Assembly (NCBI RefSeq): GCF_041729705.1
Contig: NZ_CP103788.1
Location: 248,001-312,000 of the forward strand
Direction of reading: 5' to 3'
Source: Candidatus Phytoplasma solani
GTDB lineage: Bacteria > Bacillota_I > Bacilli_A > Acholeplasmatales > Acholeplasmataceae
DNA: 64,000 bases
Shown here: one piece after another, positions 20,695-28,310 of the stretch
Numbering within the stretch: position 1 is the first letter of the stretch
Layout of the letters: the number at the start of each line of letters is the position of its first letter
The notes under the pieces: generated by a model
What the model was told of the DNA's origin: nothing
Seen by the model: the letters and a program-made list of their open reading frames with translations, nothing else
Databases searched by the model: none
Made by a program: the position numbers and the translations under genes

Positions 20695-20878
20695 TTTTTT
20701 CTCCTTTGGGTTTATTTTTTTTATTTTTTTCTAATAGATTGGCTAAGACCGTTTGTAGGTTGTGTGTTGTTATTTTGTTGTTTTGAAATAAAAAAAGCCA
20801 CTTGAAAGTGGCTATGGAAATGGGTATAAAAAAAGACCTTCGATTTGAAGATCTTAGTTGTATTTTTATTTAATTGTT
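20695..20878 (-). terminator. Intergenic gap with two terminator hairpins
   Basis: Hairpin 1 at about 20789-20813 (AGCCACTTTCAAGTGGCT then T7 on the minus strand) and hairpin 2 at about 20827-20855 (AAGATCTTC/GAAGGTCTT then T7). They separate the two DUF4065 pairs. A short open stretch (ITTHNLQTVLANLLEKN) between hairpin 1 and the next gene may be a gene remnant. Confidence 0.75.
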
Positions 20879-21490
20879 TTATTTTTTTGGTTTTCGTTTT
20901 GCATGATCTTGGTCAAAATATAAATGATAAAAAGCACAATGTAATATCATAATGTGGCCATAATCATGTTTAAATTTACCTTTAAAGACATTAGAATAAT
21001 TATTAAAATTTAAAATTGGCGGTTTAATAAAACTAATATTATAATTCATCCATTTTATAATATTTATAATTGATTGAGTAAAATTTTTGCTCTCACAATA
21101 AATAATCATGGAAACAGTTTTATTATCAACAGTAGTATGTCTATTAATTTGTTGATACAACATTTCTAATGAACGTTCGCCATCATATCTTTTACATTCA
21201 ATAGGATGTTGAATATTATTTTTAAAAAATAACATTATATCAACCTTACCATGACCATTAATAGCTTCTCTAGCAACTGCTTTTCCAAAATTTTCTTCTA
21301 AAAATGTTTTTATAAAAGTTGTTAAAAAATTTTCTTTGTTTTGTGCACCAAAATAAGTTTTAATAATATCGTATTCTTTACAAAATTTGGAAGCTATTTT
21401 ATGAATATAAATAATAATTTCGTTAAAAGTGGTTTCGTCCCATTTTGTCTTTTTTTTATTTGTTTCAAAAAAAGAATGCATTATCTCCAC
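20879..21490 (-). CDS. DUF4065-partner protein 2, PD-(D/E)XK nuclease-like
   Basis: 203 residues. REAINGHGKVDIML (Glu75, Asp84) and PIECKRYDG (Glu98, Lys100) reproduce the putative nuclease motif of protein 1 with identical 14-residue spacing. The C-terminal CAFYHLYFDQDHAKR matches the Tyr-His...His-Ala segment there. Otherwise the two differ strongly, including a different N-terminus and a missing C-terminal tail here, so they are diverged relatives rather than a recent duplication. The gene starts 10 bases after its DUF4065 partner. Candidate toxin; no activity can be proven from sequence. Confidence 0.7.
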   Translation of the reverse strand: MEIMHSFFETNKKKTKWDETTFNEIIIYIHKIASKFCKEYDIIKTYFGAQNKENFLTTFIKTFLEENFGKAVAREAINGHGKVDIMLFFKNNIQHPIECKRYDGERSLEMLYQQINRHTTVDNKTVSMIIYCESKNFTQSIINIIKWMNYNISFIKPPILNFNNYSNVFKGKFKHDYGHIMILHCAFYHLYFDQDHAKRKPKK

Positions 21491-21500
21491 TTTCTTTTAA

Positions 21501-22118
21501 TTAATAAAAATTAAAATAATTATTTTTGATTTTGAAAAAAAGATAAATTTTTTCATGTGAAATAACAGAATTTGAAAATTTTTTATTAGGATGATAAGTA
21601 TTCTTCCAAGGATCTTCGTTATGTGTTTGTTCGATTAAAGTTTGCGGTTCTTTATAACCATGTTTTTTTAAAACTAAATCCAAAATATCAAGAATTTTTT
21701 TGGTTAATATTTTTTTACTACAATTGTATTCAAAAAAATCTTTCTTTTCCGAGCGACATTTCACAAATTGATAATAAACATGAGCAACTACTGGTCCTAA
21801 TGGCCAAGCTTGAATTTCTTCAGTAAATAATGGTTGTTGATAACGAATTAAATGTTCTCCTTGAGCATAATATAATAATTTTTGCATTTGCGTAATGCCA
21901 GTGCCATATTTTTGAGGACAGTTATTTAAAAGATATTTAGCAACGTCAAAAACATTAACTTTCTCTAGATTTTCCATAATTAACCCCTTTTGAAAATTAC
22001 TTCGATTATTAACATTATAACATTTTTCTTTTAAAATTTCAAATTTTTTGTTTAATTTAGTAATTTGTTTTTCGATTTTTTTAATGTTTTTTATAATTTG
22101 ATTGAATTTGTTTGTCAT
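21501..22118 (-). CDS. DUF4065 (Panacea/SocA-like) putative antitoxin 2
   Basis: The DUF4065 core starts at about residue 48 (NVFDVAKYLL, MQKLLYYAQGEHLIRY, EAWPLGPVVAHVYYQF as IQAWPLGPVV). As in pair 1, a coiled-coil leader (IKKIEKQITKLNKKFE) is fused in frame, and a promoter plus AAAAGGGG precede an internal ATG at 21977-21975, giving a 158-residue form. The leaders of the two genes are related and both end in Lys-Cys-Tyr-Asn, which is simply the translation of AAATGTTATAAT, the promoter -10 region. Upstream is dnaB, 23 bases away, so operon read-through could yield the long form. Confidence 0.85.
   Translation of the reverse strand: MTNKFNQIIKNIKKIEKQITKLNKKFEILKEKCYNVNNRSNFQKGLIMENLEKVNVFDVAKYLLNNCPQKYGTGITQMQKLLYYAQGEHLIRYQQPLFTEEIQAWPLGPVVAHVYYQFVKCRSEKKDFFEYNCSKKILTKKILDILDLVLKKHGYKEPQTLIEQTHNEDPWKNTYHPNKKFSNSVISHEKIYLFFKIKNNYFNFY
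22014..22042 (-). promoter_or_regulatory. Promoter inside the DUF4065 gene 2 leader
   Basis: On the minus strand TTGAAA (22042-22037), 17 bases, TATAAT (22019-22014), then AAAAGGGG and ATG at 21977. Confidence 0.8.
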
Positions 22119-22141
22119 TTTTTTTCTCCTTTGTTTAGTTT

Positions 22142-23635
22142 TTAATAAGTTTCTATTTGATAAGGTAAAACATAACCGATTTCTTGGAAGGTTTGGGTGG
22201 TTAGTTCGAAGTGATAAATTAAAGTTTTTTTAGTTCCGCTACGATTTTTTTTGATGCATATTTCGATTATTTTTTGATTTTCGTTGTTTTTTGATTCTAA
22301 ATATAATTGATTACAATTTTGATTATAGATATTCAATGGTTTTTCTTTTTCTTTGGATAGTTTAGGTTGGAATTCAGTCATCATTAAGACAATATCGGAG
22401 TTAGTTTCGATGCCGCCACTTCCTTTTAAAGCGGTGATTTCAGGGGATTTTCCTTGATAATTGTTGTATGTATCTCTTGAAAATTGAGATAAAATGATAA
22501 TTACAATATTTAATTCAATGGCTAATTGTTTGAGTTTCGTCATTATTTCGTCAATGGCTAATCGATCATTTTCTAAATGATTAGTCGATTTGGTTATTTG
22601 GAGATGGTCGATAACGATAATTTCAGCCTTTTTTTCTAAATGGAGGCGATAAACTAAATCAATGACGTAATCAATATTTTTGCCTTTATCGTAACTGAAT
22701 GATAAGTTAATGTTAACAAAAAATTGTTTGGCTTGGTTCATCCTTTCCGTGTAGTGTGTGTGTGTGATGTTTGAGTCTTCAAAACTTTTATCTAAAATAA
22801 TATCTAAAGGAATTTGAGTTTGGTGGGCTAATAAACGACTTAAATTTTCTTCTAAGGTCATTTCATAAGAAAATACCAACATATTTGGATGTTTGTTTGT
22901 TTCTTGGTGTTTGGTTTTTGAAATGTCTATTAAAAGGTTGTAGACAAAAGTGGTTTTTCCTAAACCAGTATAGCCCCCAATGGTGATAATTTGACCTTTT
23001 TTAAAGCCTTTTGTGGCTTGATTTAATCCTTTGAAAGTTTCTGATAGGCGGTAATATTCTTCTTGAATTTTTTGTTTGGCTTGTTGATTGGACTCAAAAA
23101 ATTCAGGATGACAAGAAACCATTTGATTTAAATTAAAGAGTGTTTTATCATTTTTGTGAGGAATAAAAGCCATAAATTTTCTTAATTTATCAAAGATTTC
23201 TTGGTAGTATAGATGTTTATGATAAGGATCTTTATTTTCAAAAGAAGGACTAATAATTTTTAAGAGTTGTTGGAACAGTTTTTCTTGGGTATAGGTATGT
23301 TTTAAGTTATCTAAGAAATCAAGGTTATTTTCTTCATTAATATCATCACTTAAAAAAGATAGTGATTCTTTCGTAAAGTTATCTTGGGGAAAATGGGTTT
23401 GAAGATAGGTGATTAATTCTTGGATTATCTCCGTTTGAGATTTGATTTTATCCCAAGGATGAGATGTTTGTTTTTCTAAAAATAAATATTTTAAAGCTGT
23501 AAATATTTTTGTGTTGTTGGGGTCAAGTAGGGTTTGGGGGTTGATGATTTGGCAATAAAGGTTTACCTTTTCCCATTGGCCTTGTGCGCTATATTTTATT
23601 AGTTGTTGTAACGCTTTTTGTTGGTTGGTTAACAT
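22142..23635 (-). CDS. dnaB: Replicative DNA helicase (PMU copy)
   Basis: A DnaB/RecA-fold helicase that unwinds DNA ahead of the polymerase; 497 residues, close to the family norm. The N-terminal part (1-170) is divergent. The motor domain shows Walker A GGYTGLGKTTF at about 218-228, Walker B EIIVIDHLQI at about 335, and the H4/Q region ILSQFSRDTY with GSGGIETNSDIVLMM further on. It precedes the DUF4065 pairs and dnaG on the same strand. It presumably replicates the mobile unit with the PMU primase. Confidence 0.94.
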   Translation of the reverse strand: MLTNQQKALQQLIKYSAQGQWEKVNLYCQIINPQTLLDPNNTKIFTALKYLFLEKQTSHPWDKIKSQTEIIQELITYLQTHFPQDNFTKESLSFLSDDINEENNLDFLDNLKHTYTQEKLFQQLLKIISPSFENKDPYHKHLYYQEIFDKLRKFMAFIPHKNDKTLFNLNQMVSCHPEFFESNQQAKQKIQEEYYRLSETFKGLNQATKGFKKGQIITIGGYTGLGKTTFVYNLLIDISKTKHQETNKHPNMLVFSYEMTLEENLSRLLAHQTQIPLDIILDKSFEDSNITHTHYTERMNQAKQFFVNINLSFSYDKGKNIDYVIDLVYRLHLEKKAEIIVIDHLQITKSTNHLENDRLAIDEIMTKLKQLAIELNIVIIILSQFSRDTYNNYQGKSPEITALKGSGGIETNSDIVLMMTEFQPKLSKEKEKPLNIYNQNCNQLYLESKNNENQKIIEICIKKNRSGTKKTLIYHFELTTQTFQEIGYVLPYQIETY

Positions 23636-23649
23636 TTTATATTAACTCC

Positions 23650-24267
23650 TTATTTTTTATTTTTAATCATGTTAATATCGCTAAAAGGGAGGAATTGGTT
23701 AGTCAGTAATGTTTGTAAAAAGATGTTCGCTTGGGGTAAAAAACAATCGATCACTTGGTTAATTCCTAAGATTTTCCCTTGTTTGATTTTCTTGTTTAAT
23801 CTTTGAGCTTCCACAGTGTTATTAGTTAATAAATAAAATTCAAAACGCGTATCGAGTTTTTTTAATTGTTGGGCTTCGACAATTGTTTGTTTGTATCGGT
23901 CGCGCAGGCATGTTTTGAAGTTGAAGGCGATTATGCGCTTGGTTTTAGTGAATAAAACCAAATCGAATTTGTTGTCGGGGATGAAAAACAAGTAAGCCTG
24001 GGGGTATAAATTGATGATTCCTTTATTTTGAAAATAGAGTAAAATAAGATATTCATTGATTTTACCGCGGATTACTTTTTTACTTTGGGAGTTGTGTTGG
24101 TTTTTATCTAGATATTCGTTTAGGAGGTTGTGGGTTTTTATCATGTATTCGTTAAATGGTTTGTTGAATAAAGAGGGTTGGATTATTTGTTTAGTGATGT
24201 TAACACATGAAGTTTGGTGATTAAAAACATTAATATTTTTGAAATGTAAATTAGTTAATTGTTTCAT
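23650..24267 (-). CDS. PMU hypothetical protein upstream of dnaB, possibly nuclease-like
   Basis: 205 residues; no family named with confidence. The central part GKINEYLILLYFQ ... NKFDLVLF ... IIAFNFKTCLRDRYKQ has an E...D...(N)xK arrangement seen in restriction-like folds, but the usual Glu before xK is Asn here, so I treat this as weak. It lies 14 bases upstream of dnaB in the same direction and is probably co-translated. No membrane segments. Its place between tmk and dnaB suggests a role in replication or recombination. Confidence 0.65.
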   Translation of the reverse strand: MKQLTNLHFKNINVFNHQTSCVNITKQIIQPSLFNKPFNEYMIKTHNLLNEYLDKNQHNSQSKKVIRGKINEYLILLYFQNKGIINLYPQAYLFFIPDNKFDLVLFTKTKRIIAFNFKTCLRDRYKQTIVEAQQLKKLDTRFEFYLLTNNTVEAQRLNKKIKQGKILGINQVIDCFLPQANIFLQTLLTNQFLPFSDINMIKNKK

Positions 24268-24289
24268 TTGATTAATTTCCTTTCTTAAT

Positions 24290-24318
24290 AAAAAAAGACC
24301 CTAATTAAAGAGTCTTTT
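24290..24318 (-). terminator. Terminator after tmk and the small ORF
   Basis: On the minus strand AAAGACTCTTT, short loop AATTA, GGGTCTTTTTTT. It precedes the start of the 23650 gene. Confidence 0.75.
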
Positions 24319-24450
24319 TGGGGTTTTAAATTTAATTTTTTTGGTACGCCATCGGATGGTTCCATCTTTTTTAATAGTTTTTATTTTACCGTTGCTATAA
24401 TGGATATATAGATTGCCGTTTTGGCATTGTTTCTTAATGACTATTGGCAT
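24301..24450 (-). CDS. Small basic protein overlapping tmk end
   Basis: 49 residues, starting MPIVIKKQCQNGNLYIHYSN and rich in Lys/Arg/Thr afterwards (IRWRTKKIKFKTPKRLFN). The ATG at 24450 lies 17 bases before the tmk stop in another frame, with TAGGAG 9 bases upstream, so it looks translated. Its stop lies inside the terminator hairpin at 24290-24318. Function unknown; two short strand-like repeats (NLYIHYSNGKI, KKDGTIRW) may form a small beta fold. Confidence 0.6.
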   Translation of the reverse strand: MPIVIKKQCQNGNLYIHYSNGKIKTIKKDGTIRWRTKKIKFKTPKRLFN

Positions 24451-25066
24451 TTGGTATTTCTCCTATTTTTTTGATTATTTGGTTTGTGTTGAAGTTGGAA
24501 TTTTTAGCTTCCATCGCTTTTAAAACAATTTGAGGACCTAGGTTTTTTCGTTTTAAAAATTCCTGATAACCCTTTTCTACTTGATGAAAATATGACAATG
24601 GGCTTGATTCAATGACATCGAGTGTGTGATTAGTTTGATTTACTTTGCGGTTTAACCCTATTTGTGGGTTGATTTTTAAATAAACAGTCAAATTTGGTTT
24701 GATAAAAAATTTAGTTAAATTGTTAAAAAGATAATATTTTTTATCAATTTGATTAGGATATACACGATATGCAAAATTAGAGCCTAACCAACGATCAACT
24801 AAAATAATTTTAGGGGTTTTTAAGTGGGGTTTGATGAGTTCTTCTTGGGTTTGAATCATGTTAGCAAAACTTAAAAAATATCTAGTTAAATTGTGTAATT
24901 TGTTGTGTGTTAAAAACGTTTCACGTATAGATTCGCCAATTGTTGAACTTCCTAATCCGCGAATAACAATCACTTCTTTGCCTTGTTTTTTTAATTCACG
25001 TTTAACGCTTTTTATTAAACTTGTTTTTCCACTGCCGTCAAGTCCTTCGAATATAATTAATTTCAT
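24434..25066 (-). CDS. tmk: Thymidylate kinase (PMU copy)
   Basis: It converts dTMP to dTDP for DNA synthesis; 210 residues, normal for the family. P-loop FEGLDGSGKTSL at residues 5-16, the DRW motif in ILVDRWLGSNFAYR at about 92-105 (usually DRY), and a plausible lid region at about 135-150. Good ribosome site (AAAGGAG). tmk copies in PMUs are known from phytoplasma genomes. Neighbours are a hypothetical gene upstream, behind a terminator, and the small ORF overlapping its end. Confidence 0.9.
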   Translation of the reverse strand: MKLIIFEGLDGSGKTSLIKSVKRELKKQGKEVIVIRGLGSSTIGESIRETFLTHNKLHNLTRYFLSFANMIQTQEELIKPHLKTPKIILVDRWLGSNFAYRVYPNQIDKKYYLFNNLTKFFIKPNLTVYLKINPQIGLNRKVNQTNHTLDVIESSPLSYFHQVEKGYQEFLKRKNLGPQIVLKAMEAKNSNFNTNQIIKKIGEIPNANSH

Positions 25067-25099
25067 GATTATTTCTCCTTTTAATCTTAATTTGGATAT

Positions 25100-25126
25100 A
25101 AAAAAAGACCTTCAAATTGAAGGTCT
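25100..25126 (-). terminator. Terminator upstream of tmk
   Basis: On the minus strand AGACCTTCAA/TTGAAGGTCT, then seven T. The same hairpin recurs word for word at 25728-25753. Confidence 0.88.
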
Positions 25127-25141
25127 AAATTAGGGTTTGTT

Positions 25142-25696
25142 TTAGTTTTTAAAAATAGGGAAATGCAAGGAATAAATTAATGTTTTAAAATTGGGGGATG
25201 AGTCATATTTTAAAATTACAGCATCACTTCCGATTGATTGAGTCAAAAGTTGTTCTCCTTTGTTTAATTCTTGAATGGTTGTATTCAAGTTTGCGTCCCA
25301 AAATTTTTCAGTTCGATCTAAAAAAATAAGTATATTAAAATCAGTAAAAAAACCAATTTCTTGTTGGCTTAATTCAATTATGGGAATAATGTCTTCTTTA
25401 TCTTCTAAATAAAAAACTGCCATTTTCCCACGAATGATGAAATTATTATCGTAAATGTCAAAACTGAACGTGGAATAACTTTCGTCCCAATTTTTATAAA
25501 TGAAAAATAATTGTTTTTTTGGGGTTTGAGAGTATATTAACTCTAAACTGTTAATAAATACATCAATTAAAGCTATATTTTCCATTTTTTGTAATGTTTT
25601 GGCGTTTCTATAATAATATTTCGAAATGAGGCGATTGAAAATATTATGAAAATGTTTAAAATTTTTGTTAACTATTTTTATTCTATTTTTATCCAT
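25142..25696 (-). CDS. PMU hypothetical protein
   Basis: 184 residues, no domain recognised. No signal peptide or membrane helix; mixed charged and aromatic, with several beta-like stretches (FIYKNWDESYSTFSFDIYD; FNILIFLDRTEKFWDAN). It is isolated by near-identical terminators on both sides, with ribosome site AAAGGAG before ATG. Neighbours tmk and the YqaJ-like exonuclease suggest it belongs to the DNA-metabolism part of the unit. Confidence 0.7.
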   Translation of the reverse strand: MDKNRIKIVNKNFKHFHNIFNRLISKYYYRNAKTLQKMENIALIDVFINSLELIYSQTPKKQLFFIYKNWDESYSTFSFDIYDNNFIIRGKMAVFYLEDKEDIIPIIELSQQEIGFFTDFNILIFLDRTEKFWDANLNTTIQELNKGEQLLTQSIGSDAVILKYDSSPNFKTLIYSLHFPIFKN

Positions 25697-25727
25697 TTTA
25701 ATTCTCCTTTAATTTTATTTTGGATAT

Positions 25728-25753
25728 AAAAAAAGACCTTCAAATTGAAGGTC
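25728..25753 (-). terminator. Terminator after the YqaJ-like gene
   Basis: Minus strand AGACCTTCAA/TTGAAGGTCT with T7; duplicate of the hairpin at 25100. Confidence 0.88.
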
Positions 25754-25814
25754 TAAAAGTATTAATTAATTATTTAATTTTACTTAACTGTTTTAAATAA
25801 GTGGTTTTAGCTAG

Positions 25815-26408
25815 TTATTCTTTGGCTTTGTGTAGTAATTCTAAATATTTTTGACTATCTTTAATCATTTTAGAAATAAAATTATTATCTTTATAAATCC
25901 GAACAACATGATAGTTTTGGTCATGAAAATAGACTAAAAAGTAAGCGAAGTTCGCTTGGCTACAATAGAGTTGACATTGAACTTGGGCCCAATAATAACG
26001 TGGTATATTGTTTGAATGCGGTTGGCTTAAAAATGTTTCCCATGTTTTTGATGTTGTTTGGTTTTCATTAACAAACGGGCATTTAATTTCTAAAACGGCT
26101 TGATGTTGTTCGTTGTATCCATCTAAAGAGGCGGAAAAAAGGTTAACTTGATCATCAGTAAAAATGGTGTCTTCGAAAATTAAATTGGTTTTTTTTATGA
26201 AAAACTGCCGAGCGATAGGTTCCATCTTTTGTCCATGAAGCGTATATTGATTGGCGGTAAAAGTGGTGCCAAAGAGTTTATCATGGACTAATTGTTCCAT
26301 GGAACGAAAGGGATCTAACCCCGTAATGGAAGCGATTTCGGAAGCGTTGATGTATTTTTTTCGATGTTGATACCATAATTTGGTGCGTTGTGATAGTTTG
26401 ATTTGCAT
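25815..26408 (-). CDS. YqaJ-like viral recombinase / lambda-exonuclease-type nuclease
   Basis: 197 residues. The order of motifs is that of the YqaJ family of phage recombination exonucleases: WYQHRKKYINASEIASITG near the N-terminus, HGQKMEPIARQFF at about 58-70, ASLDGY (catalytic Asp) at about 93, and VLEIKCPF (Glu-x-Lys) at about 103-110, followed by a Tyr-rich segment with QVQCQLY. Such enzymes chew 5' strands to feed single-strand annealing. A phage-derived recombination gene inside a PMU could promote unit excision or recombination. Starts directly after two small membrane genes. Confidence 0.88.
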   Translation of the reverse strand: MQIKLSQRTKLWYQHRKKYINASEIASITGLDPFRSMEQLVHDKLFGTTFTANQYTLHGQKMEPIARQFFIKKTNLIFEDTIFTDDQVNLFSASLDGYNEQHQAVLEIKCPFVNENQTTSKTWETFLSQPHSNNIPRYYWAQVQCQLYCSQANFAYFLVYFHDQNYHVVRIYKDNNFISKMIKDSQKYLELLHKAKE

Positions 26409-26410
26409 GG

Positions 26411-26662
26411 TTATTTACCTTTCTTAAAAATTTTCTTTAATAATGAAAAAAGATATTTTCCTAAATAATAAATAAATTTAATTATATGATAAAGACATTT
26501 AAAAAGAAAATCAATTAGATATAAAAGATGAGGAAGAAATAATAAAATAATTATTAATAAACCTAAGTTTAACCATTGATTTTGATAAGTGAAGAAATAA
26601 TGACTAATAGTATTAAGAACATTATTTAACTTAGTTAACCAAGTATTAATGAAATGCCACAT
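26411..26662 (-). CDS. Small membrane protein
   Basis: 83 residues with two hydrophobic helices (WLNLGLLIIILLFLPHLLYL and FKCLYHIIKFIYYLGKYLF) and a basic tail. It overlaps the preceding gene by 17 bases and ends 2 bases before the exonuclease start, so the three are probably co-translated. Function unknown; small paired membrane proteins next to a phage-like exonuclease recall phage accessory genes, but no holin signature can be claimed. Confidence 0.65.
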   Translation of the reverse strand: MWHFINTWLTKLNNVLNTISHYFFTYQNQWLNLGLLIIILLFLPHLLYLIDFLFKCLYHIIKFIYYLGKYLFSLLKKIFKKGK

Positions 26663-26864
26663 GATGATTGGGTTGCTTCATGGTTAAATATTGATAAAAT
26701 TGCAACACGATTCCTTGTTTTAGTTGGTTAATACTTAGTTTGACGGTGAAAAGATAGAATTTAATGACATAATAAATGGTGATAATTGGAAGAAATGAAA
26801 GTAGGGTAATGATGAACAAGATAAGATTACTCGGTAAAGATGAAAAGATTTTTTTAATTAACAT
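26646..26864 (-). CDS. Small membrane protein
   Basis: 72 residues with one long hydrophobic region near the N-terminus (LPSNLILFIITLLSFLPIIT, continuing to IYYVIKFYLF), then an amphipathic tail. The ribosome site is a plausible AAGGAAA before ATG. It overlaps the next gene by 17 bases. No family recognised. Confidence 0.65.
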   Translation of the reverse strand: MLIKKIFSSLPSNLILFIITLLSFLPIITIYYVIKFYLFTVKLSINQLKQGIVLQFYQYLTMKQPNHHVAFH

Positions 26865-26902
26865 AGTTTTTGTTTCCTTTCCAAGTATGTGTGTTGCGAA
26901 AT

Positions 26903-26928
26903 AAAAAAGACCCCTTTAAAGGGGGTCT
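26903..26928 (-). terminator. Terminator
   Basis: Minus strand AGACCCCCTTT/AAAGGGGTCT followed by TTTTTT. It separates the secreted protein at 27000 from the small membrane genes. Confidence 0.88.
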
Positions 26929-26999
26929 GGTTTATAATTAAAAAATTATTAAATTCATTTAATTTATATTTTAAATTAATATATTTTGTTGCAGACAAG

Positions 27000-27455
27000 T
27001 TATTTTTTAAGAGAATATATTTTTTTTCTTAATTGAATTTCTAAATCTATTTGTTCTAAATTTATTTGTTCTAAATTTTTTTTAAGAAAAGATTTTTTTT
27101 CTTTCAAAAAAGATATTTGAAATTTTAAAAAACTTGAATTTCTTTCTGAAACGTTAGGATTTTTCTTACTTCTGATTTTTAAATGAAATGATAATGTTTC
27201 TTCTATTCTATTAATTTCTTTTAATATGGAATTTCTTTTTCTCGATAAATCATCTATTTTAGATCTTAAAAACTCAATTTTTGTTTCTGAAGAATCAAAT
27301 AATTGTTCCGAAGAATCTGTTTTTTTAATTTCTGAATAAACTTGACCAGCATAAACCAAATTAGATTTTATAAAATAATTTATAAATATGAAAAATAAAA
27401 ATATTATAAATAAAAAAATTGAAGTATAGTTGATGTTTTTTAAATTTAAATTCAT
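27000..27455 (-). CDS. Candidate secreted coiled-coil effector
   Basis: 151 residues. An N-terminal hydrophobic signal (IFLFIIFLFFIFINYFI) ends at about residue 36 (VYAGQVYS), a likely cleavage region. The mature part of ~115 residues is highly charged, Lys/Glu/Ile/Leu-rich and helical, with a repeat LEQINLEQIDLE near the end. Size and layout fit secreted phytoplasma effectors, but I cannot match it to a named one. It occupies the third slot of the module 'coiled-coil gene, KGPK membrane gene, secreted gene', also seen at 33657-36843. Confidence 0.7.
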   Translation of the reverse strand: MNLNLKNINYTSIFLFIIFLFFIFINYFIKSNLVYAGQVYSEIKKTDSSEQLFDSSETKIEFLRSKIDDLSRKRNSILKEINRIEETLSFHLKIRSKKNPNVSERNSSFLKFQISFLKEKKSFLKKNLEQINLEQIDLEIQLRKKIYSLKK

Positions 27456-27516
27456 TTTTTTGAATAAACTTTCTAATATAGATTTACTATTTTTTTAAAT
27501 CAAAACTTATTCTTTA

Positions 27517-28227
27517 TCACCAGTCATCGCTGGTTCTTTTATTATATGCGTCTTCTTTGGCTTTATCGTTATTGTGTTTATCTTGGTAAAGGGATAAAGT
27601 GTTACGGACAGGATTAAAGTGGAGGTGAAAATTAGTTAATTCAAAGTTAGAGTCGGAAACATGTGCGCTACCAAGGTAATAGTCCTTGTCGTCGTCTAAG
27701 AAGTGTTTAGGGCCTTTGTATTTAACGATTAAATAGTTACCGCTTGAGTCTTCTTTGAATTGTTTTTCTAAATCAACATATATAAATAATTGACTATCAT
27801 TTTTTATGTCGAAACGAGAAAATTTAAATCCGTTCGCTGAGTTTTCCTTCCAAAGGTCGAAGGGGTAACGGTCTTCGATGTAATAAGCTAAGTTAGAGGG
27901 TTCTTTTTGGGTTTCGAGGCGGTCTTGAGCGATTGAAATATCGTTATGACTACCTTTTTTTTCTTGAAGTTGTTGTTGATAATAACCAATTCCATTAAGG
28001 CCATCAAAAGTATATTTGGCTTTGATCATTGTACATTTTTTATTATCGTCATACCATTCATCAAACTTTTCGAATGCGGTTTCTTTTAAAATAGGGATTT
28101 GTTCTTTCGGTAATTTCTTGATTTTTTTTTCGGTTAAAACAATAAAACCAATAAAAACGATAATTAAAAAAAGAAGTATCCCTAATACGATAAAAAACCA
28201 CTTAATGATTTTTTTAATATTAAACAT
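27517..28227 (-). CDS. Membrane-anchored PMU protein, 'KGPK' family
   Basis: 236 residues: N-terminal membrane anchor (WFFIVLGILLFLIIVFIGFIV at about 10-30), then an extracellular or secreted domain with TFDGLNGIGYY and the conserved C-terminal half IVKYKGPKHFLDDDKDYYLG ... FHLHFNPVRNTLSLYQDKH. Relatives in the window are 30655-31218, near-identical over the last ~100 residues, and 35601-36446, distant. I know no function. It is driven by the hairpin-promoter element at 28264-28310. The near-identical stretch with 30655 suggests recent gene conversion. Confidence 0.72.
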   Translation of the reverse strand: MFNIKKIIKWFFIVLGILLFLIIVFIGFIVLTEKKIKKLPKEQIPILKETAFEKFDEWYDDNKKCTMIKAKYTFDGLNGIGYYQQQLQEKKGSHNDISIAQDRLETQKEPSNLAYYIEDRYPFDLWKENSANGFKFSRFDIKNDSQLFIYVDLEKQFKEDSSGNYLIVKYKGPKHFLDDDKDYYLGSAHVSDSNFELTNFHLHFNPVRNTLSLYQDKHNNDKAKEDAYNKRTSDDW

Positions 28228-28263
28228 GATTAATTCCTTTCGGGTAATTTATAACATACCAAC

Positions 28264-28310
28264 ATTTTAACACAAATATAACAATAATGCAAAAAAATAT
28301 GCATTATTGT
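28264..28310 (-). promoter_or_regulatory. Combined terminator hairpin and promoter
   Basis: On the minus strand a hairpin AACAATAATGCA/TGCATTATTGTT with T-rich loop ends the upstream coiled-coil gene. Its right arm supplies TTGCAT as -35, followed after 17 bases by TAAAAT as -10 (28269-28264). An almost identical element occurs on the plus strand at 35514-35559. Confidence 0.75.

Noticed and set aside
23650-24267. Confident restriction-endonuclease call for the gene before dnaB
   Set aside because: The E-D pattern is present but the residue before x-Lys is Asn (FNFKT), so the catalytic triad is incomplete; left as hypothetical.
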